A stretch of 64,000 nucleotides of DNA from Neobacillus citreus (GCF_018343545.2 NZ_JAGYPE020000025.1:1-64000), one strand, 5' to 3'. Numbered from the stretch's first letter, positions 16,765 through 26,423 are shown. The notes: generated by a model from the letters alone, not told the origin. Numbers and translations are program-made.

Positions 16765-16795
16765 AAAAAAAAACCTTGATAATCAAGGTTTTTTT
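16765..16795 (-). terminator. Terminator after yjiH
   Basis: AAAACCTTGAT/ATCAAGGTTTT hairpin with a long T run on the minus strand. It is nearly symmetric and may act in both directions. Confidence 0.9.
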
Positions 16796-16815
16796 GGAAA
16801 ACGAAATTCCTTGGC

Positions 16816-18159
16816 TTATAGAATTAAAAATGCAATTGGTGCTGTAATCAGGATCGTCAGGACTACTCTTTCGAACCAGATGACCACAAGTTTGCCGACT
16901 GTAAGTGGTATTTCAGTTGAAAGGATACATGGTACCACTGCCGAGAAGAAAATGATGGAAGAAACGGACACAACAGCAATGACAAATTTTGTAACAATTG
17001 CAGCCTTTGTAACTAAAAGTGCCGGTAAGAACATTTCGGCAATACTTAAAGCACTGGCTTTTGAAGCAAGCATGGCATCCGGAAGCTGCACGAGCTTTGC
17101 GAAAGGATAGAAAATGTAGCCAAGCCAATCAAAAACTGGGGTAAATTCCGCTAATACAAGACCCAGCAAGCCAACTGACATGATCGAAGGAAGAATCCCC
17201 ATTGTCATGACAAAGCCGTCTTTTAGGTTGTCCCAAATGTTTTTGCCAAGACTAGGAGACTCGTTTGCAGTTACCATCGCTTCTTTCCATGCAGTCTTCA
17301 CTCTGTCTTTCTTAATGATAACCTCTACGTCGCCCTCCATATCTTGATAATAGGAATCACTCATTTTGGATAATGGCCAAATACGGACGGTGATAGCGGT
17401 TACGATGAATGTTACGATAAACGTTACCCAGAAATAGGCATTCCAAATGTTCATTATATCCAGCGTTTTGGCAACAACGATCATAAAGGTGGCTGAAACA
17501 GTAGAAAATCCTGTTGCAATAATTGCTGCTTCTTTAATAGTATATTTTCCTTCTTTAAAAACACGGTTGGTAATTAATAATCCAATTGAGTAGCTTCCTA
17601 CAAAGGATGCCACTGCGTCAATAGCAGAACGTCCAGGTGTCTTCCAAATCGGTTTCATCACCGGCTGCATAAAGATTCCGACAAATTCAAGCAATCCATA
17701 GCCGACCAATAGAGCCAGAAATACGGAGCCAATTGGTACCAGCAAGCCAACTGAAATGACTAACTTGTTAAATAAAAACGGTGCCATATTTGGGTCAAAA
17801 AACCACTTAGGGCCGACATTAAATACAAGCATCACACCTGCCACAAAACCAAACACTTTTAGGATTGAAAAGACTAATGTTACCGTGTCTTTTTTCCAAG
17901 TGCCTTTAATAAATGGGTAAACAGCACCCAATAAAATCACGAGCAATGCATAATATGGCAGAACTCCTGGAGCCGCCGTTTGAATGTAGGAAACAATGTG
18001 GTCCAGCATGATAGATGATTTCCCATTTACTGTTACCGGAATAAAAAAGACAAAAATACCAATTGCACTATAAACAAAAAACTTCACAATATTTGCCATG
18101 TTGCTGTTCTGTAATTCCGGCTGTACAGCCTTTACTTGTTCAACTGAATGATTTGCCAT
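16816..18159 (-). CDS. YjiH family membrane protein, probable transporter of the hut cluster
   Basis: A 447-aa integral membrane protein with about ten helices and nucleoside-recognition (Gate) type segments. Recognisable pieces are FVFFIPVTVNGKSSIMLDHIVS, GRSAIDAVASFVGSYSIGLLITNRVFKEGKY and TGFSTVSATFMIVVAK. Family members often lie next to hut genes in Bacillaceae, so uptake of histidine or an intermediate is a reasonable guess and not shown. RBS AGGGGGATGGAGT before ATG. It is the last gene of the hutU-hutI-hutG direction, separated from hutG by a dispersed repeat. Confidence 0.82.
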   Translation of the reverse strand: MANHSVEQVKAVQPELQNSNMANIVKFFVYSAIGIFVFFIPVTVNGKSSIMLDHIVSYIQTAAPGVLPYYALLVILLGAVYPFIKGTWKKDTVTLVFSILKVFGFVAGVMLVFNVGPKWFFDPNMAPFLFNKLVISVGLLVPIGSVFLALLVGYGLLEFVGIFMQPVMKPIWKTPGRSAIDAVASFVGSYSIGLLITNRVFKEGKYTIKEAAIIATGFSTVSATFMIVVAKTLDIMNIWNAYFWVTFIVTFIVTAITVRIWPLSKMSDSYYQDMEGDVEVIIKKDRVKTAWKEAMVTANESPSLGKNIWDNLKDGFVMTMGILPSIMSVGLLGLVLAEFTPVFDWLGYIFYPFAKLVQLPDAMLASKASALSIAEMFLPALLVTKAAIVTKFVIAVVSVSSIIFFSAVVPCILSTEIPLTVGKLVVIWFERVVLTILITAPIAFLIL

Positions 18160-18221
18160 ACTCCATCCCCCTTGAAATAAACTCCCTTTAGTTCATTAAA
18201 GTACAAAATCAAAAAATTAAG

Positions 18222-18280
18222 TATTTGTCCACCTGAGGTGGACAAATACCCCAAATTGTCTTTCTGTGCCGCCTGACACC
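18222..18280. repeat. Dispersed palindromic repeat, copy D
   Basis: TATTTGTCCACCT (18222-18234) and AGGTGGACAAATA (18236-18248) are perfect 13-base arms around one base. Then come TGTCTTT and GCCTGACACC. It touches the hutG stop codon and is the sister of copy C. Confidence 0.8.
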
Positions 18281-19278
18281 TATCTCAACATAACCCCTGT
18301 TACAAAGGTTAAAAATACGTGGGTGCCGAGTTTAACAGTTGGTTGGACGGCACTGTCTTTGAGCGGGTCTAGACAGACGATATCCATGGCACCGACTTTT
18401 GGATGCTTTGCTGCTGCTAGTACCCCTTCAAGCAGTTCAGTTGTGGTCATGCCCCCCGGCGTTGAGGCCGGTACCCCTGGGGCATAGGCGATGTCAAGGA
18501 CATCCATGTCAACCGTCAAATAAATAGTGTCAACTTTAGCGGCGAGTGCGTCCAGACATTCAAGGACCGTCGCCTCGATGCCTTTTTTCCTGGCACGCCC
18601 CAGCGTAATATAATTAACACCTTTTTCATCTGCATATTGCTTTAAATCTTTAGTGTTAAAAAATCCGTGTAGACCAATATTATACATATTCGAGCCGTCC
18701 ACGACGCCGCTTTCAATCAGGTTCCGCATCGGTGTCCCATTCGAAGGTCCATTATCACTCATGTCCCGTAAATCAAAATGAGTATCAAATTGGATAATTC
18801 CAATCTTTTCGTCAGGCCGGGCCAGATGCAGACCCTTTACCATCATTGCCGTAATCGAATGATCACCGCCAATAGCGCAAATCTTGGACTTCGTAAAATG
18901 CTGATGAAGTGCCGTAGATGCCGCGATAATATTATCATGGCAGCGGCGGATATCAGTGACATGCATCGGGACGTCTCCTGCGTCCACTGCCGTCATATCC
19001 GTGAGATCCACATCTTCATCCAAATTATAAGTCGTGAATCCTTTCCATGCTCTTCGGAAGGCATCCGGAAATTCCGAAGCTCCTGATGCACTGATGGACG
19101 AACGAGAAAGCGGGACGCCGACAACGAGAAAGTCAGCGTCCTTTGCTTTTTCCGGGTCGCTTGCAGCTGACAAAGGCTCAATCCATTCATGAACTTTGCT
19201 AGCTTCCGCGCTGCCTCCCTCTGGCCGTACCCATGTAAAGCTAGGCGGATTTAGTTTAGGATAAAGAAAGCTCTTCAA
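18280..19278 (-). CDS. hutG: Formimidoylglutamase
   Basis: Hydrolyses N-formimidoyl-glutamate to glutamate and formamide, the last Hut step. Arginase/agmatinase fold with the two-Mn ligands in GGDHSIT, FDTHFDLRD and TVDMDVLD. I chose TTG 19278 because GGGAGGT lies about nine bases upstream and the 332-aa length fits. The ATG at 19311 lies further inside hutI without a ribosome site. It overlaps the hutI end by 23 bases. The stop adjoins repeat copy D. Confidence 0.93.
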   Translation of the reverse strand: MKSFLYPKLNPPSFTWVRPEGGSAEASKVHEWIEPLSAASDPEKAKDADFLVVGVPLSRSSISASGASEFPDAFRRAWKGFTTYNLDEDVDLTDMTAVDAGDVPMHVTDIRRCHDNIIAASTALHQHFTKSKICAIGGDHSITAMMVKGLHLARPDEKIGIIQFDTHFDLRDMSDNGPSNGTPMRNLIESGVVDGSNMYNIGLHGFFNTKDLKQYADEKGVNYITLGRARKKGIEATVLECLDALAAKVDTIYLTVDMDVLDIAYAPGVPASTPGGMTTTELLEGVLAAAKHPKVGAMDIVCLDPLKDSAVQPTVKLGTHVFLTFVTGVMLR

Positions 19279-20548
19279 TGAGCTGACCTCCCTTGACAAC
19301 CACCCGGCCATTTTTCACGACAGTATCAGTATGGTTGACACCATAGGAATATTGAAGCTTCATATAGTTTTCAATGTTAAAAATTGTCACGTCGCCTTTT
19401 TTACCGATTTCTAAACTCCCAATCTCGCGGCCGCGATTGATGGCATGGGCAGCGTTAATGGTGGCAGCGGTGATAACCTCTGCCGGAGTCATTCCCATTT
19501 TTAAGCAGCCAAGGCTCATGATAAACGGCAGCGAAACCGTTGGTGATGATCCGGGGTTACAATCAGTAGAAAGTGCGACCGGTACTCCTAAATCTATCAT
19601 TTTTCGGCCATTAGCAGACTCTGCCATTAAAAAGTATGCTGTACCTGGCAGTAACACACCGACAACGCCTTTTTCAGCCATTGCTTTCATACCTTTTTCT
19701 GAAGCTTTTAGAAGATGGTCTGCGGAAATGGCACCAACCTCTGCCGCAAGTTCAGCTCCTTCATATGGCTCAATCTCATCGGCATGGATTTTCGCAATCA
19801 AACCATGACGCTTTCCCGCTTCAAGAATGACCCTTGATTGCTCCGGTGTAAACACGCCATGCTCACAGAACACATCATTAAATTCCGCGAGTCCGAGCTC
19901 GGCAACTTTCGGAATCAAATCTTCCACTAACACGCGTACAAACTCATCTGGGTTTTCCTTATACTCCTTCGGAACTGCATGTGCTCCCATAAAGGTAGAA
20001 ACGACATCAACTACGTGCTTTTCCTGCAGCTCCTTTGCCACTTCAAGCTGCTTCAGTTCGGTTTCCCAATCCATACCGTAGCCGCTTTTTGCCTCAACCG
20101 TGGTAACCCCATGACGCAAGAACTGATTCAAGCGGTTATAGCTTTCTTTGTAGAGCTGCTCATGTGATGCGGCTTTTGTTGCTCTTGTCGTCGCGTGAAT
20201 CCCGCCGCCGGCATTCATGATTTCCATATAGGTTTTACCCTGTAAGCGCATATTGAACTCGTTTTCTCTGCTGCCCGCATGTACCAGATGCGTATGCGGG
20301 TCAACTAAACCTGGTGTTACAAGCTTTCCACTGGCGTCAACTAGTTCAGCCTCAGCGAGACGGTTGGCATATTTAGCCGCAAGCTCTTCATCAGTGCCGA
20401 CAGCCTGAATAACTCCGTCCTCAATCCATACACTTCCGTTTTCGATAATGCCGAGCTCAGACATTTCCGCTTTTACCCGTGGCGCATCAGAGCCACCATG
20501 TAAAGTAACTAGTTGAGATGCATTTCTAATAAAAATTGCTTTGGTCAA
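19256..20548 (-). CDS. hutI: Imidazolonepropionase
   Basis: Opens the imidazolone ring to formiminoglutamate. 430-aa amidohydrolase: the metal ligands are in LVDPHTHLVHAGSRENEF, the substrate loop is MNAGGGIHATTRAT, further His residues are in KIHADEIEPYEGAELA and ADHLL, and the Asp is in LSTDCNPGSSPT. The start is TTG 20548 behind GAGAGGAA. It follows hutU after about 215 bases that carry a phased repeat. Confidence 0.97.
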   Translation of the reverse strand: MTKAIFIRNASQLVTLHGGSDAPRVKAEMSELGIIENGSVWIEDGVIQAVGTDEELAAKYANRLAEAELVDASGKLVTPGLVDPHTHLVHAGSRENEFNMRLQGKTYMEIMNAGGGIHATTRATKAASHEQLYKESYNRLNQFLRHGVTTVEAKSGYGMDWETELKQLEVAKELQEKHVVDVVSTFMGAHAVPKEYKENPDEFVRVLVEDLIPKVAELGLAEFNDVFCEHGVFTPEQSRVILEAGKRHGLIAKIHADEIEPYEGAELAAEVGAISADHLLKASEKGMKAMAEKGVVGVLLPGTAYFLMAESANGRKMIDLGVPVALSTDCNPGSSPTVSLPFIMSLGCLKMGMTPAEVITAATINAAHAINRGREIGSLEIGKKGDVTIFNIENYMKLQYSYGVNHTDTVVKNGRVVVKGGQLIEELSLS

Positions 20549-20639
20549 TTTGAGTCATTCCTCTCAAAACATAGTTTTGCAGGATTATCTCGGGCTACAT
20601 TTCCATTTCAACATAGGAATCCACCAAAAATTGCAAGTA

Positions 20640-20743
20640 ATTCGCCGAAAACACCAACATATTCGCCGAATTAACCGAGATATCCGCCTAAATAGCGGAC
20701 ATATCCGCCAAACTCGCAGATATATCCGCCAAACACGATTGCG
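20640..20743. repeat. Five phased 20-21-bp repeats between hutU and hutI
   Basis: The core TTCGCC or TATCCGCC recurs at 20641, 20661, 20681, 20702 and 20723, a spacing of 20, 20, 21 and 21 bases. The rest of each unit is less conserved. No coding frame is supported here. It lies in the leader of hutI. Confidence 0.75.
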
Positions 20744-20762
20744 TACCCTTATCCTGGTAGTA

Positions 20763-22436
20763 CTAGTCTTGCTTAAGCATTGGCATTTTGATGCCTTTTT
20801 CCTTAGCAGTCTTAATAGCCAGATCATACCCGGCGTCAGCATGGCGGACTACACCCATCCCAGGGTCAGTTGTTAATACGCGCTGCAAGCGGACTTCTGC
20901 TTCCTTCGTACCATCGGCTACGATAACCATACCAGAGTGCTGGGAATATCCCATCCCAACGCCGCCGCCATGGTGTAATGAAATCCAGCTCGCTCCTCCA
21001 ACAGCATTAATCATCGCATTTAGAATTGGCCAGTCGGAAACTGCATCCGAACCGTCTTTCATTGCTTCAGTTTCACGGTTAGGTGAAGCAACAGAACCAG
21101 CGTCTAAGTGGTCACGACCGATAACAATTGGTGCTGAAACCTCACCACTAGCCACCATGTCATTAATCACTTTACCGAAACGTGCACGGTCTCCATATCC
21201 TAACCAGCATATACGAGCAGGAAGTCCTTGGAATGCGATTCTTTCCTGGGCCATTCTTACCCATTTGCAAAGATGCTCATCATCTTTAAACTCGCGAAGT
21301 AATGCTTCGTCAATTTTACGGATATCTTCCGGATCGCCAGATAATGCCGCCCAACGGAAAGGTCCTTTTCCTTCACAGAATAACGGGCGAATGTAAGCTG
21401 GAACAAATCCTGGGAAATCAAAGGCATTTTCCACACCTTCGTCTTTTGCTACCTGACGGATGTTGTTACCATAATCGAATGTAACCGCACCTTTTGCCTG
21501 CATATCCAGCATTGACTTTACATGAACAGCCATGCTTTGTTTGGAAAGCTTCACATACTCAGCCGGATTTTCCGCTCTTAACTTCGCTGCTTCCTCTAAT
21601 GAATACCCAATTGGTACATATCCATTTAATGGATCGTGTGCAGATGTCTGGTCTGTTAACACATCTGGATTGAAACCTTTTTCGATCATTAATGGTAAAA
21701 TTTCAGCCGCATTTCCAATAAGCCCAATAGAAAGTGCCTTGCCTTCCTTCTTCGCTTCAAACGCTAAACGTAATGCTTCATCAAGATCCTTTGTTTTTAC
21801 ATCCAAGTATCTTGTTTCGATCCGACGGTCGATTCTCCACTCATCGACCTCCACAGCGATACAAACACCATCGTTCATTGTTACCGCAAGTGGCTGAGCG
21901 CCGCCCATCCCGCCAAGACCAGCAGTTAGTGTAATCGTGTGTTTTAATGAACCGCCAAACTCTTGACGAGCAAGCTCAGCAAAAGTTTCATAGGTTCCCT
22001 GAACGATTCCCTGGCTGCCGATATAAATCCAGCTGCCGGCTGTCATTTGTCCATACATCATCAAGCCCTTTTTATCAAGCTCATGGAAGTGCTCCCAATT
22101 AGCCCATGCAGGAACAAGGTTTGAATTTGCCAGCAATACACGGGGCGCATCCTTATGAGATTTCCAAACTACAACCGGCTTTCCTGACTGGATCAATAAT
22201 GTTTCATCATCTTCTAACTCTAAAAGCGTTTTCACAATTGCATCAAAAGATTCCCAGTTACGTGCTGCCTTTCCGATTCCGCCGTAGACAACTAAATCTT
22301 CTGGTCGTTCGGCAACCTCCTGGTCAAGGTTGTTATAAAGCATGCGGAGCGCTGCCTCTTGAATCCAGCCCTTTGCATGCAGTTCAGTGCCTTTATAATT
22401 TTTAACTACTCTTGGTTGTGATGTTTTCGTTTCCAT
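20763..22436 (-). CDS. hutU: Urocanate hydratase
   Basis: Converts urocanate to imidazolonepropionate using tightly bound NAD. Family blocks include [65 protein letters not shown] and [23 protein letters not shown] chose ATG 22436 (METKTSQ), after AAGGGGTG, giving 557 aa as usual for the family; the longer frame to 22526 adds a non-homologous leader. It is the first hut gene here; hutH is not in the window. Confidence 0.97.
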   Translation of the reverse strand: METKTSQPRVVKNYKGTELHAKGWIQEAALRMLYNNLDQEVAERPEDLVVYGGIGKAARNWESFDAIVKTLLELEDDETLLIQSGKPVVVWKSHKDAPRVLLANSNLVPAWANWEHFHELDKKGLMMYGQMTAGSWIYIGSQGIVQGTYETFAELARQEFGGSLKHTITLTAGLGGMGGAQPLAVTMNDGVCIAVEVDEWRIDRRIETRYLDVKTKDLDEALRLAFEAKKEGKALSIGLIGNAAEILPLMIEKGFNPDVLTDQTSAHDPLNGYVPIGYSLEEAAKLRAENPAEYVKLSKQSMAVHVKSMLDMQAKGAVTFDYGNNIRQVAKDEGVENAFDFPGFVPAYIRPLFCEGKGPFRWAALSGDPEDIRKIDEALLREFKDDEHLCKWVRMAQERIAFQGLPARICWLGYGDRARFGKVINDMVASGEVSAPIVIGRDHLDAGSVASPNRETEAMKDGSDAVSDWPILNAMINAVGGASWISLHHGGGVGMGYSQHSGMVIVADGTKEAEVRLQRVLTTDPGMGVVRHADAGYDLAIKTAKEKGIKMPMLKQD

Positions 22437-22463
22437 TTTTACACCCCTTATTGGTTTAAATCT

Positions 22464-22541
22464 ATTTTTATTATAAAAAGCTAATCTTCTGAAAAATACG
22501 AATAAAACATTAGAAAACAGATACAATTTTTATAATAAAAT
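22464..22541. promoter_or_regulatory. Inverted AT-rich repeats upstream of hutU, possible operator
   Basis: ATTTTTATTATAAAAA (22464-22479) recurs inverted with 14 matching bases as TTTTTATAATAAAAT (22527-22541), centres 63 bases apart. T-rich direct repeats with TTTTTTAGAAAA follow up to 22605. They could bind the adjacent AraC-type regulator. The base composition lowers the significance. Confidence 0.35.
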
Positions 22542-22605
22542 GCTTTTTTTTAGGACAAACCCTCAATAAAATATACTTTTTTTAGAAAAGGTTAATTTTT
22601 TTAGA

Positions 22606-22640
22606 AAAAACAAAAAAAGAGACTCAATCAGCACTGAGTC
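22606..22640 (-). terminator. Terminator of the AraC-type regulator gene
   Basis: GACTCA/TGAGTC hairpin (22621-22640) with a T run on the minus strand. It begins in the stop codon. Confidence 0.75.
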
Positions 22641-24120
22641 ATAGTTTCATTTCTTTTCGATATTCTCTTGGTGAGGAACCCATCAAATCCTTAAACAGCC
22701 TGCTAAAATAATTGGAATTTTGGAAGCCGGCCATTGCGGCAATTTCATTGATGGGCTTGTTCGTCTCCCGCAGCAGTCTTTTCGCTTCCTTCATCCTGAT
22801 TCCAGTCAACACATCCGTAAAGCTTGAACCAGTCGTCGAGCTTATAAGATGACTGAAGTAAGACGGATTTCGCTCCACATATTGAGCTACTTCTTCAAGC
22901 CGCAGCTGGCTATTTGAAAAATTAGCTTCCATATAGGCGATGCCTCTTTCGATTGGATCGTTTTTTAAGCTGCGGATGTTAGCCTCCACACCCTGGAAAA
23001 TCTTTTGCATAAATAAAATCAGATTTTGAACCGTCCGGTAAAGAACCGTATCATATAATATAGAATTAAAAATGTACCGATATTCCCTCTCAAAGTGCTC
23101 GTCTTCCTCAAGAGTATAGGTCTTCATAAATCTTCTTATTTGCGCCAAAATACTTGTCAACCTGATTCTGACCAGCCCGGGGTCCGGATAAGGAGTTTCT
23201 AAATGTAGAAATTCATCATAAAGGCATTTCTTTATTTTTTCCAATTCAAAATTGGTCAGCATGTCAATCCAATTTCGTTGCTCGGGAGGCGTTAAGAATG
23301 GGTCGAGATAAACCCATTTCGGAGAGTATTCAAACTCAACCACCTGCCGGTATCCTTTATAGTAAGTGAAATCCAGCATTTTTCTGGTTTGGCGATATTT
23401 TTCGTTAAGAGGCGTTGGGGAATTCCCTTTATGAACGACAATCGCAAGAGAGTCGGAAAATTCCTCTTCCCATCTTCTCATTGCTTTCCGGCATTGCTCC
23501 ATTATGGTGGTACAGGACTCCATAAACAAAAGAATAACCATGTCACTTAACGGAAAAATGCCATGCAAATCCTTAAACGAATATTCTAATAAAAAGGAAT
23601 GCAAGGTACGATTCATTTCAATCTCTTCAGCCTTAAATGCAGCAATATGGTAGTTTTCGCTAAAACCTATTTGTGAAATAAATAAGGACTCATAGGTAAT
23701 ATCTTTATAAAGGGTTGACTGCATTAGACCATTTGGTTTCAATTTGGTCGAAAGCTTTCGGGATGCCTTTTGATAAGCAGACTTTATTTTTACCGTCGAA
23801 AAAGGTTTGATCATTAAATCTAGTGCCTGTAGGTCGATGGCCAAGCGCGCTTTCTCAAAAGTGGCCTCAGCGCTAGTTAATAGCAGAATAGGTTCATAAA
23901 TTTGGATTAAATCACGAAAAGCCGGCCAATCTTCTTTGTTAATCATATCTAATTCGATTAAGACGATTTCAGGAGATTCTTTCTCAAAAAGGACGATAAA
24001 TTCCTGATAATCAGCCGCCGACAAGATGTTGGCAACAGGAATAGAGGAGGTTTTTAACATCCACTTCAACCCCTCCCGTTCGTTTAAGTCACGATCTGCT
24101 ATCAGCCATTTTCCTTCCAT
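22639..24120 (-). CDS. AraC-type regulator with a degenerate receiver domain (YesN-like)
   Basis: A 493-aa probable transcription factor. Residues about 4-120 resemble a response-regulator receiver: the acid pocket ADRD is at 8-11 and the conserved Lys in MIKPFS. Where the phospho-Asp is expected (LLDIxMP), the sequence reads LIELDM, so Glu56 appears to replace it. About 120-385 is a long helical sensor-like middle. The C-terminal 100 residues are two AraC helix-turn-helix motifs (LRLEEVAQYVERNPSYFSHLI and PINEIAAMAGFQNSNYFSRLF). No histidine kinase adjoins. It lies directly upstream of hutU in the same direction, so control of hut is likely but inferred. Confidence 0.85.
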   Translation of the reverse strand: MEGKWLIADRDLNEREGLKWMLKTSSIPVANILSAADYQEFIVLFEKESPEIVLIELDMINKEDWPAFRDLIQIYEPILLLTSAEATFEKARLAIDLQALDLMIKPFSTVKIKSAYQKASRKLSTKLKPNGLMQSTLYKDITYESLFISQIGFSENYHIAAFKAEEIEMNRTLHSFLLEYSFKDLHGIFPLSDMVILLFMESCTTIMEQCRKAMRRWEEEFSDSLAIVVHKGNSPTPLNEKYRQTRKMLDFTYYKGYRQVVEFEYSPKWVYLDPFLTPPEQRNWIDMLTNFELEKIKKCLYDEFLHLETPYPDPGLVRIRLTSILAQIRRFMKTYTLEEDEHFEREYRYIFNSILYDTVLYRTVQNLILFMQKIFQGVEANIRSLKNDPIERGIAYMEANFSNSQLRLEEVAQYVERNPSYFSHLISSTTGSSFTDVLTGIRMKEAKRLLRETNKPINEIAAMAGFQNSNYFSRLFKDLMGSSPREYRKEMKL

Positions 24121-24205
24121 TAATGAATCCTCCGTTTTTTAAACCTATCTATCATTCTATAGCATAAAATGTTTGATTAACAGTATCCAATATAGTCTTT
24201 AAAAG

Positions 24206-24249
24206 AAAAAAGGACAAGCACCATCAGACATGGTGTTCGTCCTTTTTTT
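24206..24249 (-). terminator. Terminator after the thioesterase gene
   Basis: AAAGGAC-AAGCACCAT with ATGGTGTTCGTCCTTT forms a long hairpin followed by T residues on the minus strand, touching the stop codon. Confidence 0.88.
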
Positions 24250-24655
24250 AGCAGTTGATTAGTTCGGCAAGCTCAGCATTTTGATGGAGCAGTCGGCGAA
24301 TTTCATCAGGTACAGTGGTTTTAATTCTTGTTTGCCGATTAATTGTTGTCAAAATGACTTCAGCAGACGCCAGCAGAATGCCTTGTTTATTTTCCATCTT
24401 TTGCATAAGGGTAAAACTTGTATTCCCAACTCGCTCAAGCCATGTGCGAACGATTATTTCATCATTATTAAACACTTCTTTTTTATAATCAACGCCAATA
24501 TGGACCGCTACTGCCTCTACACCCAGCTGCTGGGTACAAAAACGGTACCATTCCTTACGCCCCAGGTCGAAATAATCAAAAATCTTCACATTACTGACAT
24601 GAAATGTTTTTGTCTCTGCGATTAGCTCTAATTCAGAATAAGTCAATTTTTTCAC
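24248..24655 (-). CDS. Hotdog-fold acyl-CoA thioesterase, YbgC/4HBT type
   Basis: A 135-aa single hotdog domain predicted to hydrolyse an acyl-CoA. The typical active-site segment is seen as VSNVKIFDYFDLGRKEWYRF (Asp in the helix start), followed by VAVHIGVDYKKEVFNNDEIIVRTWLERVG. The start at GTG 24655 has only a weak site; the TTG three codons later is placed better behind GGAAAGGTG. Single gene. Substrate unknown. Confidence 0.75.
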   Translation of the reverse strand: MKKLTYSELELIAETKTFHVSNVKIFDYFDLGRKEWYRFCTQQLGVEAVAVHIGVDYKKEVFNNDEIIVRTWLERVGNTSFTLMQKMENKQGILLASAEVILTTINRQTRIKTTVPDEIRRLLHQNAELAELINC

Positions 24656-24744
24656 CTTTCCCCAGCCGCACCGTTATTTTTTTGAATTTTCCATATTTAT
24701 TTTATTTTACACTATCTACTAAACAAATGAAATCTTTATATGGT

Positions 24745-25791
24745 TTACGGTGCCTGACACCAATCATCCTTAAGAATCATTTCTCTTTCGAGATGGCTGG
24801 CGCGAATGCCGAAACGCGGGCTGACCGCTTCAATTTTCTCCCCGAGGAGAATTTTGATGGCCAGATAGGGCATATTGATGCCGGAAAGGCAGCTGATATG
24901 CATGCCGCCGCTCATACGTGGGTTAATTTCCAATAGCTTTGGGATACCATTGTTATATTTTAATTGAATATTAAATATATATGGCAGCTTAAACTCAAGA
25001 TGAAACCGATGAGCGAGTTGAATCAGTTCTTGATGGTCTACTAGCTCACGGATTCTTCCATCTCCCTTCATCCTTGGGATCGCGGCAAGTAATCGGTCTG
25101 GTGTTGCCAGGCAATCAATACTATATTCCCGGCCCTCTAGATACTCAAGGACCATTAAATCTGAAAATGTCTCCTGCTGGCCAAGAATTTCGCAAGCGTA
25201 CCGATAAGGCATTCGGAAACTAGTGCCATGATGAAAAAGCTGATTGACGGAATCAATCTCATCCTTTATCACACGAAAACCGTTGGCACCCTCGCCGATG
25301 ACCGGTTTAAAACAAACCTTATGTCCCTTTTCTATCAGCCTTTCGCAAGCGGACTTAAATTCCGCTAAAGTATTAACCACATAATGTTCAGGAATGGAAA
25401 ATATAGGGCCTTCTTCTTCCGCTTTTTCCATAACGGTTCGATAAGCAAGGGCCTTATTATCCATCTTCTCCATTAGTTCCGCATCTGGACAGACCAACAC
25501 TTTGACGCCAATTTTTTCGAAATCAGCAAGTCTTTTTGAAATTAACACGTTTTCCTTGCGGGGTATAAAAATGTCGATCCCATGTGTTTCACAAAACTCC
25601 ATACAGAAGGCGATATATTCATCACCGGAGAGTTCCGGTTCGGTAAAAGCTTTATCACAATACTGCAAATATAGAGCATCCTTATTCGGACTCGTTCCAT
25701 AGATTGAAAATTTCCGGTTATCGGGATTGTCCCGAATCATCTCAATATAGTGGGAAACAGTTGTAAACCAGCGGTTAAACCAAATTTTCAT
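24745..25791 (-). CDS. ATP-grasp domain protein (carbamoyl-phosphate synthase-like)
   Basis: 348 aa. N-terminal Rossmann-like region with YGTSPNKDALYLQYCDKAF. The ATP-grasp domain has the nucleotide-binding segment VCFKPVIGEGANGFRVI, the LEYLEGREYSIDCLA block, and Mg ligands in LEINPRMSGGMH. It likely forms an amide or peptide bond by acyl-phosphate chemistry with unknown substrates. The last five residues (WCQAP) and the stop are written by dispersed repeat copy E, so the true C-terminus was probably altered. RBS GAGAGGA. No operon partner. Confidence 0.8.
   Translation of the reverse strand: MKIWFNRWFTTVSHYIEMIRDNPDNRKFSIYGTSPNKDALYLQYCDKAFTEPELSGDEYIAFCMEFCETHGIDIFIPRKENVLISKRLADFEKIGVKVLVCPDAELMEKMDNKALAYRTVMEKAEEEGPIFSIPEHYVVNTLAEFKSACERLIEKGHKVCFKPVIGEGANGFRVIKDEIDSVNQLFHHGTSFRMPYRYACEILGQQETFSDLMVLEYLEGREYSIDCLATPDRLLAAIPRMKGDGRIRELVDHQELIQLAHRFHLEFKLPYIFNIQLKYNNGIPKLLEINPRMSGGMHISCLSGINMPYLAIKILLGEKIEAVSPRFGIRASHLEREMILKDDWCQAP
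24748..24761. repeat. Dispersed repeat, copy E (short), inside the ATP-grasp gene end
   Basis: CGGTGCCTGACACC forms the last codons before the stop of the 24745-25791 gene. It is a short member of the GTGTCAGGCACC family. Confidence 0.55.
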
Positions 25792-25871
25792 AAAAATCCT
25801 CTCTCATGTTGTAATTTGACCCTTCCATTATGTTCAAAACGTGTTTTTTTTAAACAGATAAATATTTTTCT

Positions 25872-25909
25872 AAAATAAAAAAACGCCTCTTTTGCTGCAG
25901 AAGCGTTTT
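25872..25909 (-). terminator. Terminator of the flavodoxin-domain gene or the region's end
   Basis: AAAACGCTTCT and AGAGGCGTTTTTTT on the minus strand form a hairpin with a T run, just beyond the stop at 25929. Confidence 0.8.
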
Positions 25910-25928
25910 GGAATAATAGTCCGGCTGA

Positions 25929-26423
25929 CTAGACCGGGATTCTTATATTATTATATCTTAGGGCAAATTCCATGATGGCGTTGAGGTTTAGATGCGATTC
26001 GTCTTTTATTACACTATCCACTTTTTTTACTACTTGTCTTTCAAAAAAATTCATTTTAGAAACTAAGAATTCGCCACCAAATAAGCCCATTGCCACGGAG
26101 TTTTTCCGTAAATCCTGCGGAAAGGCGCGGTTAAATTGCTCCACAGCGATATCACCATTCCGGATGCAGCACAGAAATAGTCCCACTTCTTTTTCTAAAA
26201 GCTCATCATGATGCTGTTTGACAAATTGTTTAATTTTCCTTTGAATTTCCCCTGCATGAATCGATCCGCCAATTATAACCCCATCATAGTCCTCTAAATC
26301 AAAAAGAATTTTATCCCGTTTCAAATCTACAGCGAGGACCTCTCCTTCAATATTCTCGCATAATACACTCACAGCCTTTTCTGTCGTACCATGGGATGAG
26401 CAATAAACAATTAACGTTTTCAT
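25929..26423 (-). CDS. Flavodoxin-domain protein (HemG-like)
   Basis: 164 aa. The FMN phosphate loop YCSSHGTTEKA is at residues 6-16, and GVIIGGSIHAGEIQRKIKQF is the second flavin loop. This pattern matches menaquinone-dependent protoporphyrinogen IX dehydrogenase (HemG) and related flavodoxins. Start ATG 26423 follows GAAGGAGGAG; the longer upstream frame lacks a site. Role in heme synthesis is possible but not shown; no hem genes are nearby. Confidence 0.75.
   Translation of the reverse strand: MKTLIVYCSSHGTTEKAVSVLCENIEGEVLAVDLKRDKILFDLEDYDGVIIGGSIHAGEIQRKIKQFVKQHHDELLEKEVGLFLCCIRNGDIAVEQFNRAFPQDLRKNSVAMGLFGGEFLVSKMNFFERQVVKKVDSVIKDESHLNLNAIMEFALRYNNIRIPV

Noticed and set aside
20788..21396. 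202-aa plus-strand frame opposite hutU
   Set aside because: Antisense shadow of a highly conserved gene.
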